Program-made: the position numbers and the translations under genes
From: Rubrolithibacter danxiaensis
Lineage (GTDB): Bacteria; Bacteroidota; Bacteroidia; Sphingobacteriales; Sphingobacteriaceae
Assembly: GCF_047272945.1 (NCBI RefSeq)
Contig: NZ_JBKOPS010000002.1
Span: forward strand, 124,001-188,000
Direction: 5' to 3'
Length of the DNA: 64,000 bases
The notes under the pieces: generated by a model
Database searches by the model: none
Told to the model about the DNA's origin: nothing
The model's input: only the letters and a program-made list of their open reading frames with translations
Shown: one piece after another, positions 25,926 through 34,540 of the stretch
Layout: every line of letters starts with the position of its first letter
How positions within the stretch are numbered: the stretch's first letter is position 1

Positions 25926-26606
25926 ATGAAAATAACATATTACGGGCAATCCTGCTTTATGATAGAGGCGGAAAGAAAAAAACTTTTGTTCGATCCCTTT
26001 ATAACTCCTAATGAACTGGCAGAACACATCAATGTAAATAGTATCCACGCGGATTATATTTTAATGTCACATGGCCATTCCGATCATGCTTCTGATCTGG
26101 TAGATATTGCAAACCGTACGGGCGCTACTGTAATTTCTATTTTTGAGATTGCGGTATGGCTGAATAAACAAGGAATTGAAAAAACACATCCGATGAACCT
26201 GGGTGGGAAGTGGAAATTTAACTTTGGCACTGTTAAGATGGTATTTGCTGCCCATTCTAACTCTCTTCCCGATGGCTCATATGGTGGGGCTGCCGCCGGG
26301 TTTATTTTGGAAATTGAAGGAAAAAAGATATACTATGCTGGCGATACTGCTTTAACACAGGAAATGAAATTAATAGGCGAATTAGATAAACCAGATCTAG
26401 CCTTTTTGCCGGTTGGGGATAACTTTACAATGGGAGTAGACGATGCCATTATAGCATCCGGCTTTATAAAGTGTAATACCATTATCGGGATGCATTTCGA
26501 TACCTTTAACTATATAAAAATTGATAAGGAAGAGGCTATAACAAAATTTACCAATGCAGGCCTGAATCTTCGGTTATTAAAAATCGGAGAAACGGTAGAA
26601 CTTTAG
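25926..26606 (+). CDS. Metal-dependent hydrolase, UPF0173 family
   Basis: A 226-residue metallo-beta-lactamase-fold hydrolase of the UPF0173/YtkL family, cytoplasmic. The metal motif HxHxDH is SHGHSDHASD near residue 49; further ligands are the His in FAAHSNS near residue 112, Asp in YYAGDTALT near residue 140, and the late His in IGMHFDTF near residue 194. The substrate is unknown. Its stop codon lies inside the loop of a 15-bp perfect hairpin, so the 3' end of the coding sequence forms half of the terminator. Confidence 0.88.
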   Translation: MKITYYGQSCFMIEAERKKLLFDPFITPNELAEHINVNSIHADYILMSHGHSDHASDLVDIANRTGATVISIFEIAVWLNKQGIEKTHPMNLGGKWKFNFGTVKMVFAAHSNSLPDGSYGGAAAGFILEIEGKKIYYAGDTALTQEMKLIGELDKPDLAFLPVGDNFTMGVDDAIIASGFIKCNTIIGMHFDTFNYIKIDKEEAITKFTNAGLNLRLLKIGETVEL

Positions 26607-26630
26607 TTCCGTTTCTCCGATTTCGTTTTA
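26581..26630. terminator. Strong terminator overlapping the end of the UPF0173 gene
   Basis: AAATCGGAGAAACGG (26581-26595) pairs perfectly with CCGTTTCTCCGATTT (26609-26623) across a 13-base loop holding the TAG stop codon, followed by CGTTTTA. The convergent glgC gene ends at 26628, so both strands can use it. Confidence 0.88.
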
Positions 26631-27890
26631 TATTACCGTTCCGTTAGGAATAACAGCAGCTTTTTTCACCACTACAATGCCATCTCTTACAGTATGTGTA
26701 TCGTAGTCGCCGTCGGGTAAGTGAGCGCCGCCATTTATTCTTACATCGCTTCCGATACGGCAGTTTTTGTCAAGAATAGCATTGCGGATATAGCACCGTT
26801 CGCCAACGCCCATCATAGGTGTTCCGCTTACACGTGCATTCTCTAATTGTTCCAACGTTTCGTAATAATCGCTTCCCATAATATAGCTGCAGGCTATGGT
26901 TGTTCCCTTGCCAATCCGGGTACGTATTCCTATTACTGAACGTTCAATACGGCTGGCATGGATAATGCAACCGTCTGAAACAACTGTTTTTTCTAATGTT
27001 GTTCCTGATATTTTTGACGGCGGAAGCATCCTCGGACGTGTATAAATGCTCTTTTTATCGAACAGGTTGAACTTTGGAATATCTTCGGTAAGTTCAATAT
27101 TAGCTTCAAAGAAGGAAGGAATTGTTCCGATATCTGTCCAGTAGCCATCGTACTGATAACTGATTACCTTTCTCGACTCGATGGCTATCGGTATAATTTC
27201 TTTACCAAAATCTGTATGGGTGTCATTATTCAGAATGTCGTATAAAACATTTCTGTTAAAAATGTAAATACCCATAGAAGCTTCGTATAGCCTTCCCTGT
27301 GCTCTCATCTCGGGGCTCACATCCGATGCCCACTCTTCTATACCTGTTTTCGGTTTTTCAATAAAGGACGTAATATTATTATTCTCATCCGATTTCATGA
27401 TACCGAAGCTCGATGCATCCTTGGCAGTAACCGGAATAGTTGCCACAGTTATTTCGGCGCCTTTCTCTTCATGATTTTTCAGCATATCCACAAAATCCAT
27501 CTGGTAAAGCTGATCTCCCGAAAGGATTAATACATATTCAAAATCAAAAGCATCGATATGAATTAAGCTGCGGCGTACCGCATCTGCCGTTCCCTGGAAC
27601 CAGGTAGTATTAAGCGGTGTTTGTTCGGCAGCGAGAATATCCACAAAAGCATCGCTGAACAAACTGAAATGATAGGTATTTTTAATGTGTTTATTGAGCG
27701 AAGCTGAGTTAAACTGTGTTAACACAAACATTCGTCTGATGCCGGAATGCAAACAGTTTGAAATAGGAATATCCACCAACCGGTATTTTCCTGCTATAGG
27801 AACGGCGGGTTTTGAACGGGTTGCGGTTAAAGGATGAAGCCGGGTTCCTTGCCCGCCTCCTAAGATCATTGATATTACCTTAGAGCTCAT
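26628..27890 (-). CDS. glgC: Glucose-1-phosphate adenylyltransferase
   Basis: It makes ADP-glucose from glucose-1-phosphate and ATP, the committed step of bacterial glycogen synthesis. The 420-residue protein opens with the nucleotide-binding block MILGGGQGTRLHPLT and RSKPAVPIAGKYRLVDIPISN. Other marks are LSGDQLY near residue 125, FIEKPK near residue 187, DIGTIPSFFEAN near residue 275 and a C-terminal left-handed beta-helix. It starts 11 bases inside the end of glgA on the same strand, so glgA-glgC is one operon with coupled translation. Length is normal and no key residue is missing. Confidence 0.94.
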   Translation of the reverse strand: MSSKVISMILGGGQGTRLHPLTATRSKPAVPIAGKYRLVDIPISNCLHSGIRRMFVLTQFNSASLNKHIKNTYHFSLFSDAFVDILAAEQTPLNTTWFQGTADAVRRSLIHIDAFDFEYVLILSGDQLYQMDFVDMLKNHEEKGAEITVATIPVTAKDASSFGIMKSDENNNITSFIEKPKTGIEEWASDVSPEMRAQGRLYEASMGIYIFNRNVLYDILNNDTHTDFGKEIIPIAIESRKVISYQYDGYWTDIGTIPSFFEANIELTEDIPKFNLFDKKSIYTRPRMLPPSKISGTTLEKTVVSDGCIIHASRIERSVIGIRTRIGKGTTIACSYIMGSDYYETLEQLENARVSGTPMMGVGERCYIRNAILDKNCRIGSDVRINGGAHLPDGDYDTHTVRDGIVVVKKAAVIPNGTVI

Positions 27891-29310
27891 TTGTGGAAGT
27901 TAAACTGTTATAAAGATTTATATATTGATTGGCTGATTTATCCCATGAATAATCCAGTGCCATCATCCGTTTACGTAACAATTGTAAAAGGGCGGTGTTT
28001 GAATATAAATTTACTGCCCGTTCAATTGCCTGGCAGGCACTATGCGTATCGGCATTATCAAAACAGATCCCGTATCCTTCTTCTTCTTCAAAATCAATTA
28101 CAGTATCTTTCAGTCCCCCGGTACTGCGTACAATTGGAACGGTTCCATATCTTAACGAATATAGCTGATTTAATCCACAAGGTTCAACTCTTGATGGCAT
28201 TAATAAAAAATCAGAACCTGCATAAATTTTATGCGAAAGTTCTTCATTATACCCAATAAAACAATTTAAACTCTTTTTAAAGTCTGTTTTTAATGCAGTT
28301 AATTGTTCTTCGAGCACAGGATCTCCGGAGCCAAGTATCAGAAAATTTACTTTTCCTTTTAGTGAAGTAAGGCATTGAGTTAAAATTTCCGGTAAAAGAT
28401 CGGCGCCTTTTTCACCCACCAGGCGGCCAATAAATGAAATTAAAGGCTTGCCGAGGGTAAAGCCGAACTCTTTACATAACCATCTCTTATTTTCCTGCTT
28501 GCCTTTTTTCGCGGTATTTAAATTATAAGTACTAACCAGCATTGGATCTGTTTCCGGATTCCAGACAGCCGTGTCAATACCATTAATAATTCCCACCCCT
28601 TTTTCTTTTTCCATCTCAAATAAAGCTTCCAGTCCGTTAGAGTTAACTGTTAGTTCTGAGAGGTAGCTTGGAGATACCGTAGTATATTTCCAGCTGCATT
28701 TAACAGATGATGCAAGCGGATTAATTGCTCCGTTCCAGTCGAGCAAACCTGTTTTCCAGGGATCTATATCCGGCAAATAATAAAATTTGTCCCAGCTCAT
28801 CCATCCCTGGTACTGACCATTGTGAATGGTACAAACCGTTGGAATGCCTGCAAGTGATTTAAAACTGGCGGAATAATACATTAAAAAAGGAATCAGCCCG
28901 GTATGATGATCATGGCAATGCACAACATCAGGTTTCTCATCCAGCTGGGAAGCCCAGTTTAAAAAAGCCAGTTGAAATGTTACAAACTGTTCTGTCTCAT
29001 CCTGGTAAGAGTACACTTCAGGACGATCCAATAATCCGGGGATACGGATTAAAAATAATGGGAAGCCGAGTTTATCTGCTGATTCTTTTAAAACTTCAAA
29101 TTCAAATTGAAGCGATCCTAAATTTACCAGCCCCTTATATACGGTGTCGAACGTATTTTCCTGCGTAAATTTTTTGTCGTAATAAGGCATTACAACTGCT
29201 GCTTTTATACCCAGGTTGTTCTGATATTTTGGTAATGCGCCTACTACGTCTCCTAATCCACCTACTTTAGCTACAGGGTAGCATTCGGCACTAAGGTGAA
29301 TAACATTCAT
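27880..29310 (-). CDS. glgA: Glycogen synthase (ADP-glucose, GT5)
   Basis: It transfers glucose from ADP-glucose to the growing alpha-1,4-glucan. The 476-residue GT-B protein has the N-terminal ADP-glucose site KVGGLGDVVGALP at residue 15, the block VHCHDHHTGLIPFL near residue 135, TIHNGQYQG near residue 163 and the C-terminal nucleotide site FLLMPSRVEPCGLNQLYSLRYGTVPIVRSTGGLKDTV. All the family hallmarks are intact. glgC follows with an 11-base overlap; no branching enzyme or phosphorylase gene is in the window. Confidence 0.94.
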   Translation of the reverse strand: MNVIHLSAECYPVAKVGGLGDVVGALPKYQNNLGIKAAVVMPYYDKKFTQENTFDTVYKGLVNLGSLQFEFEVLKESADKLGFPLFLIRIPGLLDRPEVYSYQDETEQFVTFQLAFLNWASQLDEKPDVVHCHDHHTGLIPFLMYYSASFKSLAGIPTVCTIHNGQYQGWMSWDKFYYLPDIDPWKTGLLDWNGAINPLASSVKCSWKYTTVSPSYLSELTVNSNGLEALFEMEKEKGVGIINGIDTAVWNPETDPMLVSTYNLNTAKKGKQENKRWLCKEFGFTLGKPLISFIGRLVGEKGADLLPEILTQCLTSLKGKVNFLILGSGDPVLEEQLTALKTDFKKSLNCFIGYNEELSHKIYAGSDFLLMPSRVEPCGLNQLYSLRYGTVPIVRSTGGLKDTVIDFEEEEGYGICFDNADTHSACQAIERAVNLYSNTALLQLLRKRMMALDYSWDKSANQYINLYNSLTSTNEL

Positions 29311-29388
29311 AATTTGATAAGGTTAATTTCTGTTTTACTTTAAACTTAAACAAAAACCTTACTGGATTGTGACAGGTTTTTGAAAATT

Positions 29389-32187
29389 TTAATGCGCTTC
29401 TAACCAGTTAGTTCCCTGGCCAATTTCAACTACAATGGGGATTTCTGTTTTAATAGCATGTTTCATTCGTTCTTCAATTATCAGGCGCACTTTTTCAACT
29501 TCTGCTTTTGGAGCATCAAAAACCAACTCGTCATGTACCTGCATCGTCATTTTTGTCTCCAGGTTCTGATTGATCAGGTCATGGTGAACGTTAATCATTG
29601 CAATTTTAATCATATCAGCTGCCGAACCCTGAATAGGCGCATTGATTGCATTTCGTTCCGCAAAGCCGCGTACCGTAGCATTTGCCGAATTAATATCTCT
29701 CAGATACCTTCGCCGGCCCATTAATGTTTGCACATATCCGTTCTCACGGGCAAAGTTCATCGTATCACTCATGTATTTTTTTATTCCGGAATACTGATTA
29801 AAATATTCTTCGATAATAGCTGCCGCTTCTTTTCGTGGTATTCCTAAACTTTGTGATAAACCAAAGGCAGATTGTCCGTAAATTATTCCAAAGTTTACTG
29901 CTTTTGCATTTCTTCTTTGTGTACTGTCCACATCTTCTATCGCAACACCATATACCTTCGCCGCGGTGGAGGTATGGATATCCAGGCCTTTCATAAAGGC
30001 GTCCATCATGTTTTCATCCTTGCTGATTTCTGCAATAAGCCTCAGTTCGATCTGAGAATAATCGGCAGAGAGAATGACATGATCATCATCCCGCGGAATA
30101 AAAGCTTTACGAACTTCACGCCCCCGTTCAGTTTTAATAGGAATATTCTGGAGGTTGGGGTTATTCGAGCTTAAACGTCCCGTTGCAGCTACTGCCTGGT
30201 TGTAAGATGTATGAATTCGCCCTGTTTTTGGGTTTATCATTAAAGGAAGCGCATCCACATAAGTGGATTTTAACTTCTGCATCTGTCGGAAATCCAGGAT
30301 ATCCTTTGCAATATCGCTCTTACCGGCGAGTGCAGTTAACACATCCTCACCTGTTTGATATTGTCCGGTTTTGGTTTTTTTAGCTTTGGGGTCGAGCTGA
30401 AGTTTATCAAACAGCACCTCGCCAAGCTGTCTTGGCGATGCAATGTTAAAACGAACTCCGGCCTTTTCGTAAATGGTTTTTTCTAACTGTACTATTTCCT
30501 GCTGAAGCTGAACAGAGAAATCAGCTAAGGTTGGTTGATCAATCTTTACTCCTTCCCGTTCCATATCTGCCAGCACATAAATAAGCGGATTTTCAATTTC
30601 TCCGGCGAGTTTATCTGCATTGGCCGATTTTAACATGGGAGTAAAAACCTGCTGAAGCTGTAATGTAATATCAGCATCTTCTGCAGCGTACTCTTTAATC
30701 TTTTCCAGTTCCACATCACGCATATTCCCCTGGTTTTTCCCTTTTGACCCAATCAGGGAAGTAATGGAAACAGGAGTGTAATTAAGGTAATTCTGTGCCA
30801 GTATGTCCATATTGTGCCGCGTATCCGGATCAATAAGGTAATGAGCAAGCATGGTGTCGAACAGCTCTCCCTTAACTTTAACGCCGCACCAGTTGAGCAT
30901 TAAAATATCAAATTTTAAATTCTGTCCGATCTTTGCTATGCTTTCATTTTCGAAAACAAGTTTAAATTCTTTTACAATGCTGCTGCACTGGTCCTGGTCA
31001 ACTGGCATGGGAACATACCAAGCTTCGCCTGGGTTTATTGCAAAAGAAAGCCCTACCAGTTCACTGTTATTTGCATCCATTCCCGTTGTTTCAGTATCGA
31101 AACAGAAAATGTTCTGCGCTTGCAGCAACTCTATCAGTTCTTTTCTCTTTTCGGGGGTATCAATCAAATGGTATGTATGCTCGGTGTTTTCAATATTTCT
31201 CGCTGGTTTGTCAACTTCTACTGTTATGGCCTGGGTTTTTACAACAGTTTGCTCTACCGTATTCCCAAACAGATCTGTTTGAACGCCAACAGTAGATTTT
31301 ACTTCAACCACATTAAATTCCTCACCAAAAATACGTTTACCTAATGTCCTGAACTCTAATTCGGCTAAGAGTGGTTCTAACGCTTCGCGATTTGGCGGAA
31401 CGAGCATCAATGATTCTTCATCCAGTTCAACTGGGACATTCAGCATAATGGTGGCCAGTTTTTTTGAAATCAAGCCTTGCTCGGCATACTGTTCCACATT
31501 TTCTTTCAGCTTCCCTTTCAGCTCGTGCGAATTGCTGATAATATTTTCTACCGATCCGTATTGTTTTATAAGTGATTTTGCCGTTTTTTCTCCGATTCCG
31601 GGGATACCGGGAATATTATCAACAGCATCGCCCCATAAGCCCAAAATATCAATAACCTGGTCAACCCGTTCAACTTCCCATTTTGCCAGCACTTCGGGAA
31701 CACCCAGAATTTCCATGTCATTTCCCATCCGGGCTGGTTTATAGATAAAGATGTTTTCTGAAACAAGCTGGGCGAAATCCTTATCCGGAGTCATGCAGAA
31801 AACAGTAAATCCTGCCTGCTCTGCTTTTTTAGCAAGCGTTCCGATAATATCATCGGCTTCGTACCCGTCTGAAGTTATAACAGGGATATTAAAACCTTCA
31901 ATCAGCCTGAAGATATACGGAATTGCTGTTGAAAGGTCTTCGGGCATAGCCTGGCGGTGCGCTTTATAATCAGTAAAATCGGTATGGCGTTCTGTAGGTG
32001 CTTCGGTATCAAAAACTACCGCTATATGGGTTGGTTTTTCTTTTCGAAGTATTTCGAGCAGGGTATTGGTAAAACCCATTACGGCGGAGGTGTTTAAACC
32101 TGCCGATGTAAACCGCGGATTTTTGCTAAGAGCAAAATGTGCCCGGTAAATCAGGGCCATACCATCAAGTAAAAAAAGCTTTTTCAT
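29389..32187 (-). CDS. polA: DNA polymerase I
   Basis: A three-domain repair and Okazaki-fragment polymerase of 932 residues. Residues 1-290 are the 5'-3' flap exonuclease (LFLLDGMALIYRAHFA, SDGYEADDIIGTLA, DKDFAQLV). Residues 340-535 are the 3'-5' proofreading domain with intact metal ligands FDTETTG, NLKFDILM and the YAAEDAD motif, so proofreading should work. The polymerase domain carries DYSQIELRLIA, KAVNFGIIYGQSAFGLS and VHDELVFD. It is monocistronic. Size and all catalytic carboxylates are as expected. Confidence 0.96.
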   Translation of the reverse strand: MKKLFLLDGMALIYRAHFALSKNPRFTSAGLNTSAVMGFTNTLLEILRKEKPTHIAVVFDTEAPTERHTDFTDYKAHRQAMPEDLSTAIPYIFRLIEGFNIPVITSDGYEADDIIGTLAKKAEQAGFTVFCMTPDKDFAQLVSENIFIYKPARMGNDMEILGVPEVLAKWEVERVDQVIDILGLWGDAVDNIPGIPGIGEKTAKSLIKQYGSVENIISNSHELKGKLKENVEQYAEQGLISKKLATIMLNVPVELDEESLMLVPPNREALEPLLAELEFRTLGKRIFGEEFNVVEVKSTVGVQTDLFGNTVEQTVVKTQAITVEVDKPARNIENTEHTYHLIDTPEKRKELIELLQAQNIFCFDTETTGMDANNSELVGLSFAINPGEAWYVPMPVDQDQCSSIVKEFKLVFENESIAKIGQNLKFDILMLNWCGVKVKGELFDTMLAHYLIDPDTRHNMDILAQNYLNYTPVSITSLIGSKGKNQGNMRDVELEKIKEYAAEDADITLQLQQVFTPMLKSANADKLAGEIENPLIYVLADMEREGVKIDQPTLADFSVQLQQEIVQLEKTIYEKAGVRFNIASPRQLGEVLFDKLQLDPKAKKTKTGQYQTGEDVLTALAGKSDIAKDILDFRQMQKLKSTYVDALPLMINPKTGRIHTSYNQAVAATGRLSSNNPNLQNIPIKTERGREVRKAFIPRDDDHVILSADYSQIELRLIAEISKDENMMDAFMKGLDIHTSTAAKVYGVAIEDVDSTQRRNAKAVNFGIIYGQSAFGLSQSLGIPRKEAAAIIEEYFNQYSGIKKYMSDTMNFARENGYVQTLMGRRRYLRDINSANATVRGFAERNAINAPIQGSAADMIKIAMINVHHDLINQNLETKMTMQVHDELVFDAPKAEVEKVRLIIEERMKHAIKTEIPIVVEIGQGTNWLEAH

Positions 32188-32265
32188 TTATACATTCCGT
32201 AAAGCCGGATACTTTCAAAAATAACATTCCTGATTGAAATCGTACGAAGGCTTAAAAAAGAAAGC

Positions 32266-32868
32266 CTAATGACGGAATGAACAATCCACCACATGATCGT
32301 TCACCATACCTGTAGCCTGCATGTGGGCATAACAAATAGTTGTTCCAAAAAACTTGAAACCACGTTTTTTCATGTCTTTGGCAATCGCATCCGACAGTTC
32401 GGTACGAGCCGGAACATCCTTTAAGCTGAGAGGTGAGTTTAGGATTGATTTTCCCTCCGGCATAAACGAGTACAAATACTTATCAAATGAACCAAATTCT
32501 TTCTGAACTTCCAGAAAACGTTTAGCATTGGTAATTGCTGCTTCAATCTTCAGCCGGTTTCGTATTATTCCGGGATTTTGCAGTAAGCGCTCTACATCTT
32601 CATCTGTAAACTGAGAAACCTTTACCGCGTCGAAACCCGCAAAGGCTTCGCGATAGTTTTCTCTTTTTCTTAAAATAGTTATCCAGCTTAAACCCGCCTG
32701 TGCCGCTTCAAGTATCAGAAATTCAAATAGAACCTTATCGTCGTGAACCTCTTTTCCCCATTCTTCGTCATGATATTTCATATACAAGGGATCGTTTCCG
32801 CACCAGCCACATCGGGTAATAATTGTTGTGTTAGTATCAAAATCGGGTTTTGGAGTAAGATTTGCCAT
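32266..32868 (-). CDS. tag: DNA-3-methyladenine glycosylase I
   Basis: A base-excision repair enzyme that removes 3-methyladenine from alkylated DNA. The 200-residue protein has the zinc site RCGWCGNDPLYMKYHDEEWG near residues 19-38 and the matching C-terminal ligands in AHMQATGMVNDHVVDCSFRH. The helix-hairpin-helix-type core is LSWITILRKRENYREAFAGFD. All zinc ligands are present. It lies 78 bases from polA on the same strand, so the two repair genes may be expressed together. Confidence 0.93.
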   Translation of the reverse strand: MANLTPKPDFDTNTTIITRCGWCGNDPLYMKYHDEEWGKEVHDDKVLFEFLILEAAQAGLSWITILRKRENYREAFAGFDAVKVSQFTDEDVERLLQNPGIIRNRLKIEAAITNAKRFLEVQKEFGSFDKYLYSFMPEGKSILNSPLSLKDVPARTELSDAIAKDMKKRGFKFFGTTICYAHMQATGMVNDHVVDCSFRH

Positions 32869-32990
32869 CCGGTAGGGTATTTTTTATAATCAGGCAGAAG
32901 CCCGGCTTGTTAATAGGTAAACAATTTAAGTTGAATTTTTTTTATTAATACAAGGCCTTGTTTAAGTGCCAATAAATTTATTACAAATCT

Positions 32991-34538
32991 ATGGAAAAGG
33001 AAATAGCAGGCGAGGAGTTAAAGATTGAACTGAGAAATCTAACTAAGGAAGATTATTTCGGACTTAAGACTTCCATGATAAAGGCATATTCTGAATGGGA
33101 AGGCGCTTCCTTTTGGGATGAGAAGCACATTAGTAAGCTGCTCGAACTTTTTCCCGAAGGTCAAATATGTGTTGTTGTAAACGGAGCAATTGCAGGATGT
33201 GCGTTATCGCTTATTGTTGACTATGATAAGTTTGGTGATAATCATACGTATGCGCAAATTACCGGAAATTATACTTTTTCTACCCATAATCCTCAGGGAA
33301 ATGTTTTGTATGGAATAGATTTTTTTATTCATCCTGATTTTAGAGGGATGCGGCTGGGCAGAAGATTATATGATGCACGAAAGGAGATTTGTGAGCGGTA
33401 TAATTTAAGAGCAATTATTGCCGGAGGGCGCATTCCAAGTTATAAAAACTATGCAGATAAGCTTAGTCCTAAAGAATATTTGCAGAAAGTAAAATTGAAG
33501 GAAATTTACGATCCCACATTATCCTTCCAGCTTTCAAACGATTTCCACGTGCGGAAAATTTTAAGAGGATATATGCCGGGCGATGTAGAATCGCTGGAGT
33601 ATGCCTCATTATTAGAATGGAATAACATTTATTATGAAGCTGAAGAAAAAACTATTAATTCTAAAAAATCCATAATACGCCTGGGCCTGGTTCAATGGCA
33701 AATGAGGCCTTTCCCTAATCTGGAATCATTAACCGAGCAGATTGAGTTTTTTGTAGATGTTGTAAGCGATTATCAAAGCGATTTTATTTTATTCCCCGAA
33801 TTATTCAATGCACCTCTCATGGCTGCTTATAATCATTTAAGCGGAGCTGATGCTATGCGGGAAATTGCCAACTGCACCCTGCCTTTGTTAAATAAGTTTA
33901 TTGGATTAGCTACCAGTTACAACATTAATATTATAACAGGCAGCATGCCCTATCTTGATAACGGATCGTTACTCAACGTAGGGTTTTTGTGCCGAAGAGA
34001 TGGTAGTTATGAAATGTATAAAAAGCTTCATATTACACCTTCAGAAAGAAACGTGTGGGGAATGGTAGGAGGAGATTCAATCAAAATATTTGATACGGAT
34101 TGCGGTAAAATCGGGATTTTGATTTGCTACGACGTAGAGTTTCCCGAATTAGCAAGGTTACTCGCAGACCAGGAAATGCAGATTTTATTTGTTCCGTTTT
34201 TAACAGATACTCAAAACGGATATACGCGTGTACGTAACTGTGCACAAGCACGTGCTATAGAAAATGAATGCTATGTGGCTATTGCCGGAAGCGTTGGCAA
34301 CCTTCCTAAGGTTCATAACATGGATATCCAGTTTGCGCAATCTGCAGTTTTTACTCCTTCAGATTTTTCATTTCCTACAAACGGAATTAAAGCTGAAGCA
34401 ACGCCAAATACCGAAACAACACTTATTGCCGATGTGGATATGAACCTGTTAAGAGAACTGCATAGTTTTGGCTCAGTAAGAAATCTGGAAGACAGAAGGC
34501 TTGATATTTATAAAATTATTGATAAAAGCCGCAAATAG
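32991..34538 (+). CDS. GNAT acetyltransferase-nitrilase (carbon-nitrogen hydrolase) fusion
   Basis: A 515-residue two-domain cytoplasmic protein. Residues 10-220 are a GNAT-type domain with the acetyl-CoA site DFFIHPDFRGMRLGRRLYDAR near residue 115. Residues 225-510 are a nitrilase-superfamily amidase with the full catalytic triad: Glu270 in LFPELFN, Lys345 in YKKLHITPSE and Cys379 in LICYDVEFPE. Such fusions recur in bacteria, but I know no firm substrate; coupled acylation and amide hydrolysis of an amine metabolite is an inference. It is monocistronic and convergent with the PAS kinase gene, whose end is only 2 bases away. Confidence 0.87.
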   Translation: MEKEIAGEELKIELRNLTKEDYFGLKTSMIKAYSEWEGASFWDEKHISKLLELFPEGQICVVVNGAIAGCALSLIVDYDKFGDNHTYAQITGNYTFSTHNPQGNVLYGIDFFIHPDFRGMRLGRRLYDARKEICERYNLRAIIAGGRIPSYKNYADKLSPKEYLQKVKLKEIYDPTLSFQLSNDFHVRKILRGYMPGDVESLEYASLLEWNNIYYEAEEKTINSKKSIIRLGLVQWQMRPFPNLESLTEQIEFFVDVVSDYQSDFILFPELFNAPLMAAYNHLSGADAMREIANCTLPLLNKFIGLATSYNINIITGSMPYLDNGSLLNVGFLCRRDGSYEMYKKLHITPSERNVWGMVGGDSIKIFDTDCGKIGILICYDVEFPELARLLADQEMQILFVPFLTDTQNGYTRVRNCAQARAIENECYVAIAGSVGNLPKVHNMDIQFAQSAVFTPSDFSFPTNGIKAEATPNTETTLIADVDMNLLRELHSFGSVRNLEDRRLDIYKIIDKSRK

Positions 34539-34540
34539 AA

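Noticed and set aside
31038..31344. Overlapping plus-strand frames within polA
   Set aside because: They are shadows of the polymerase gene with no independent features.
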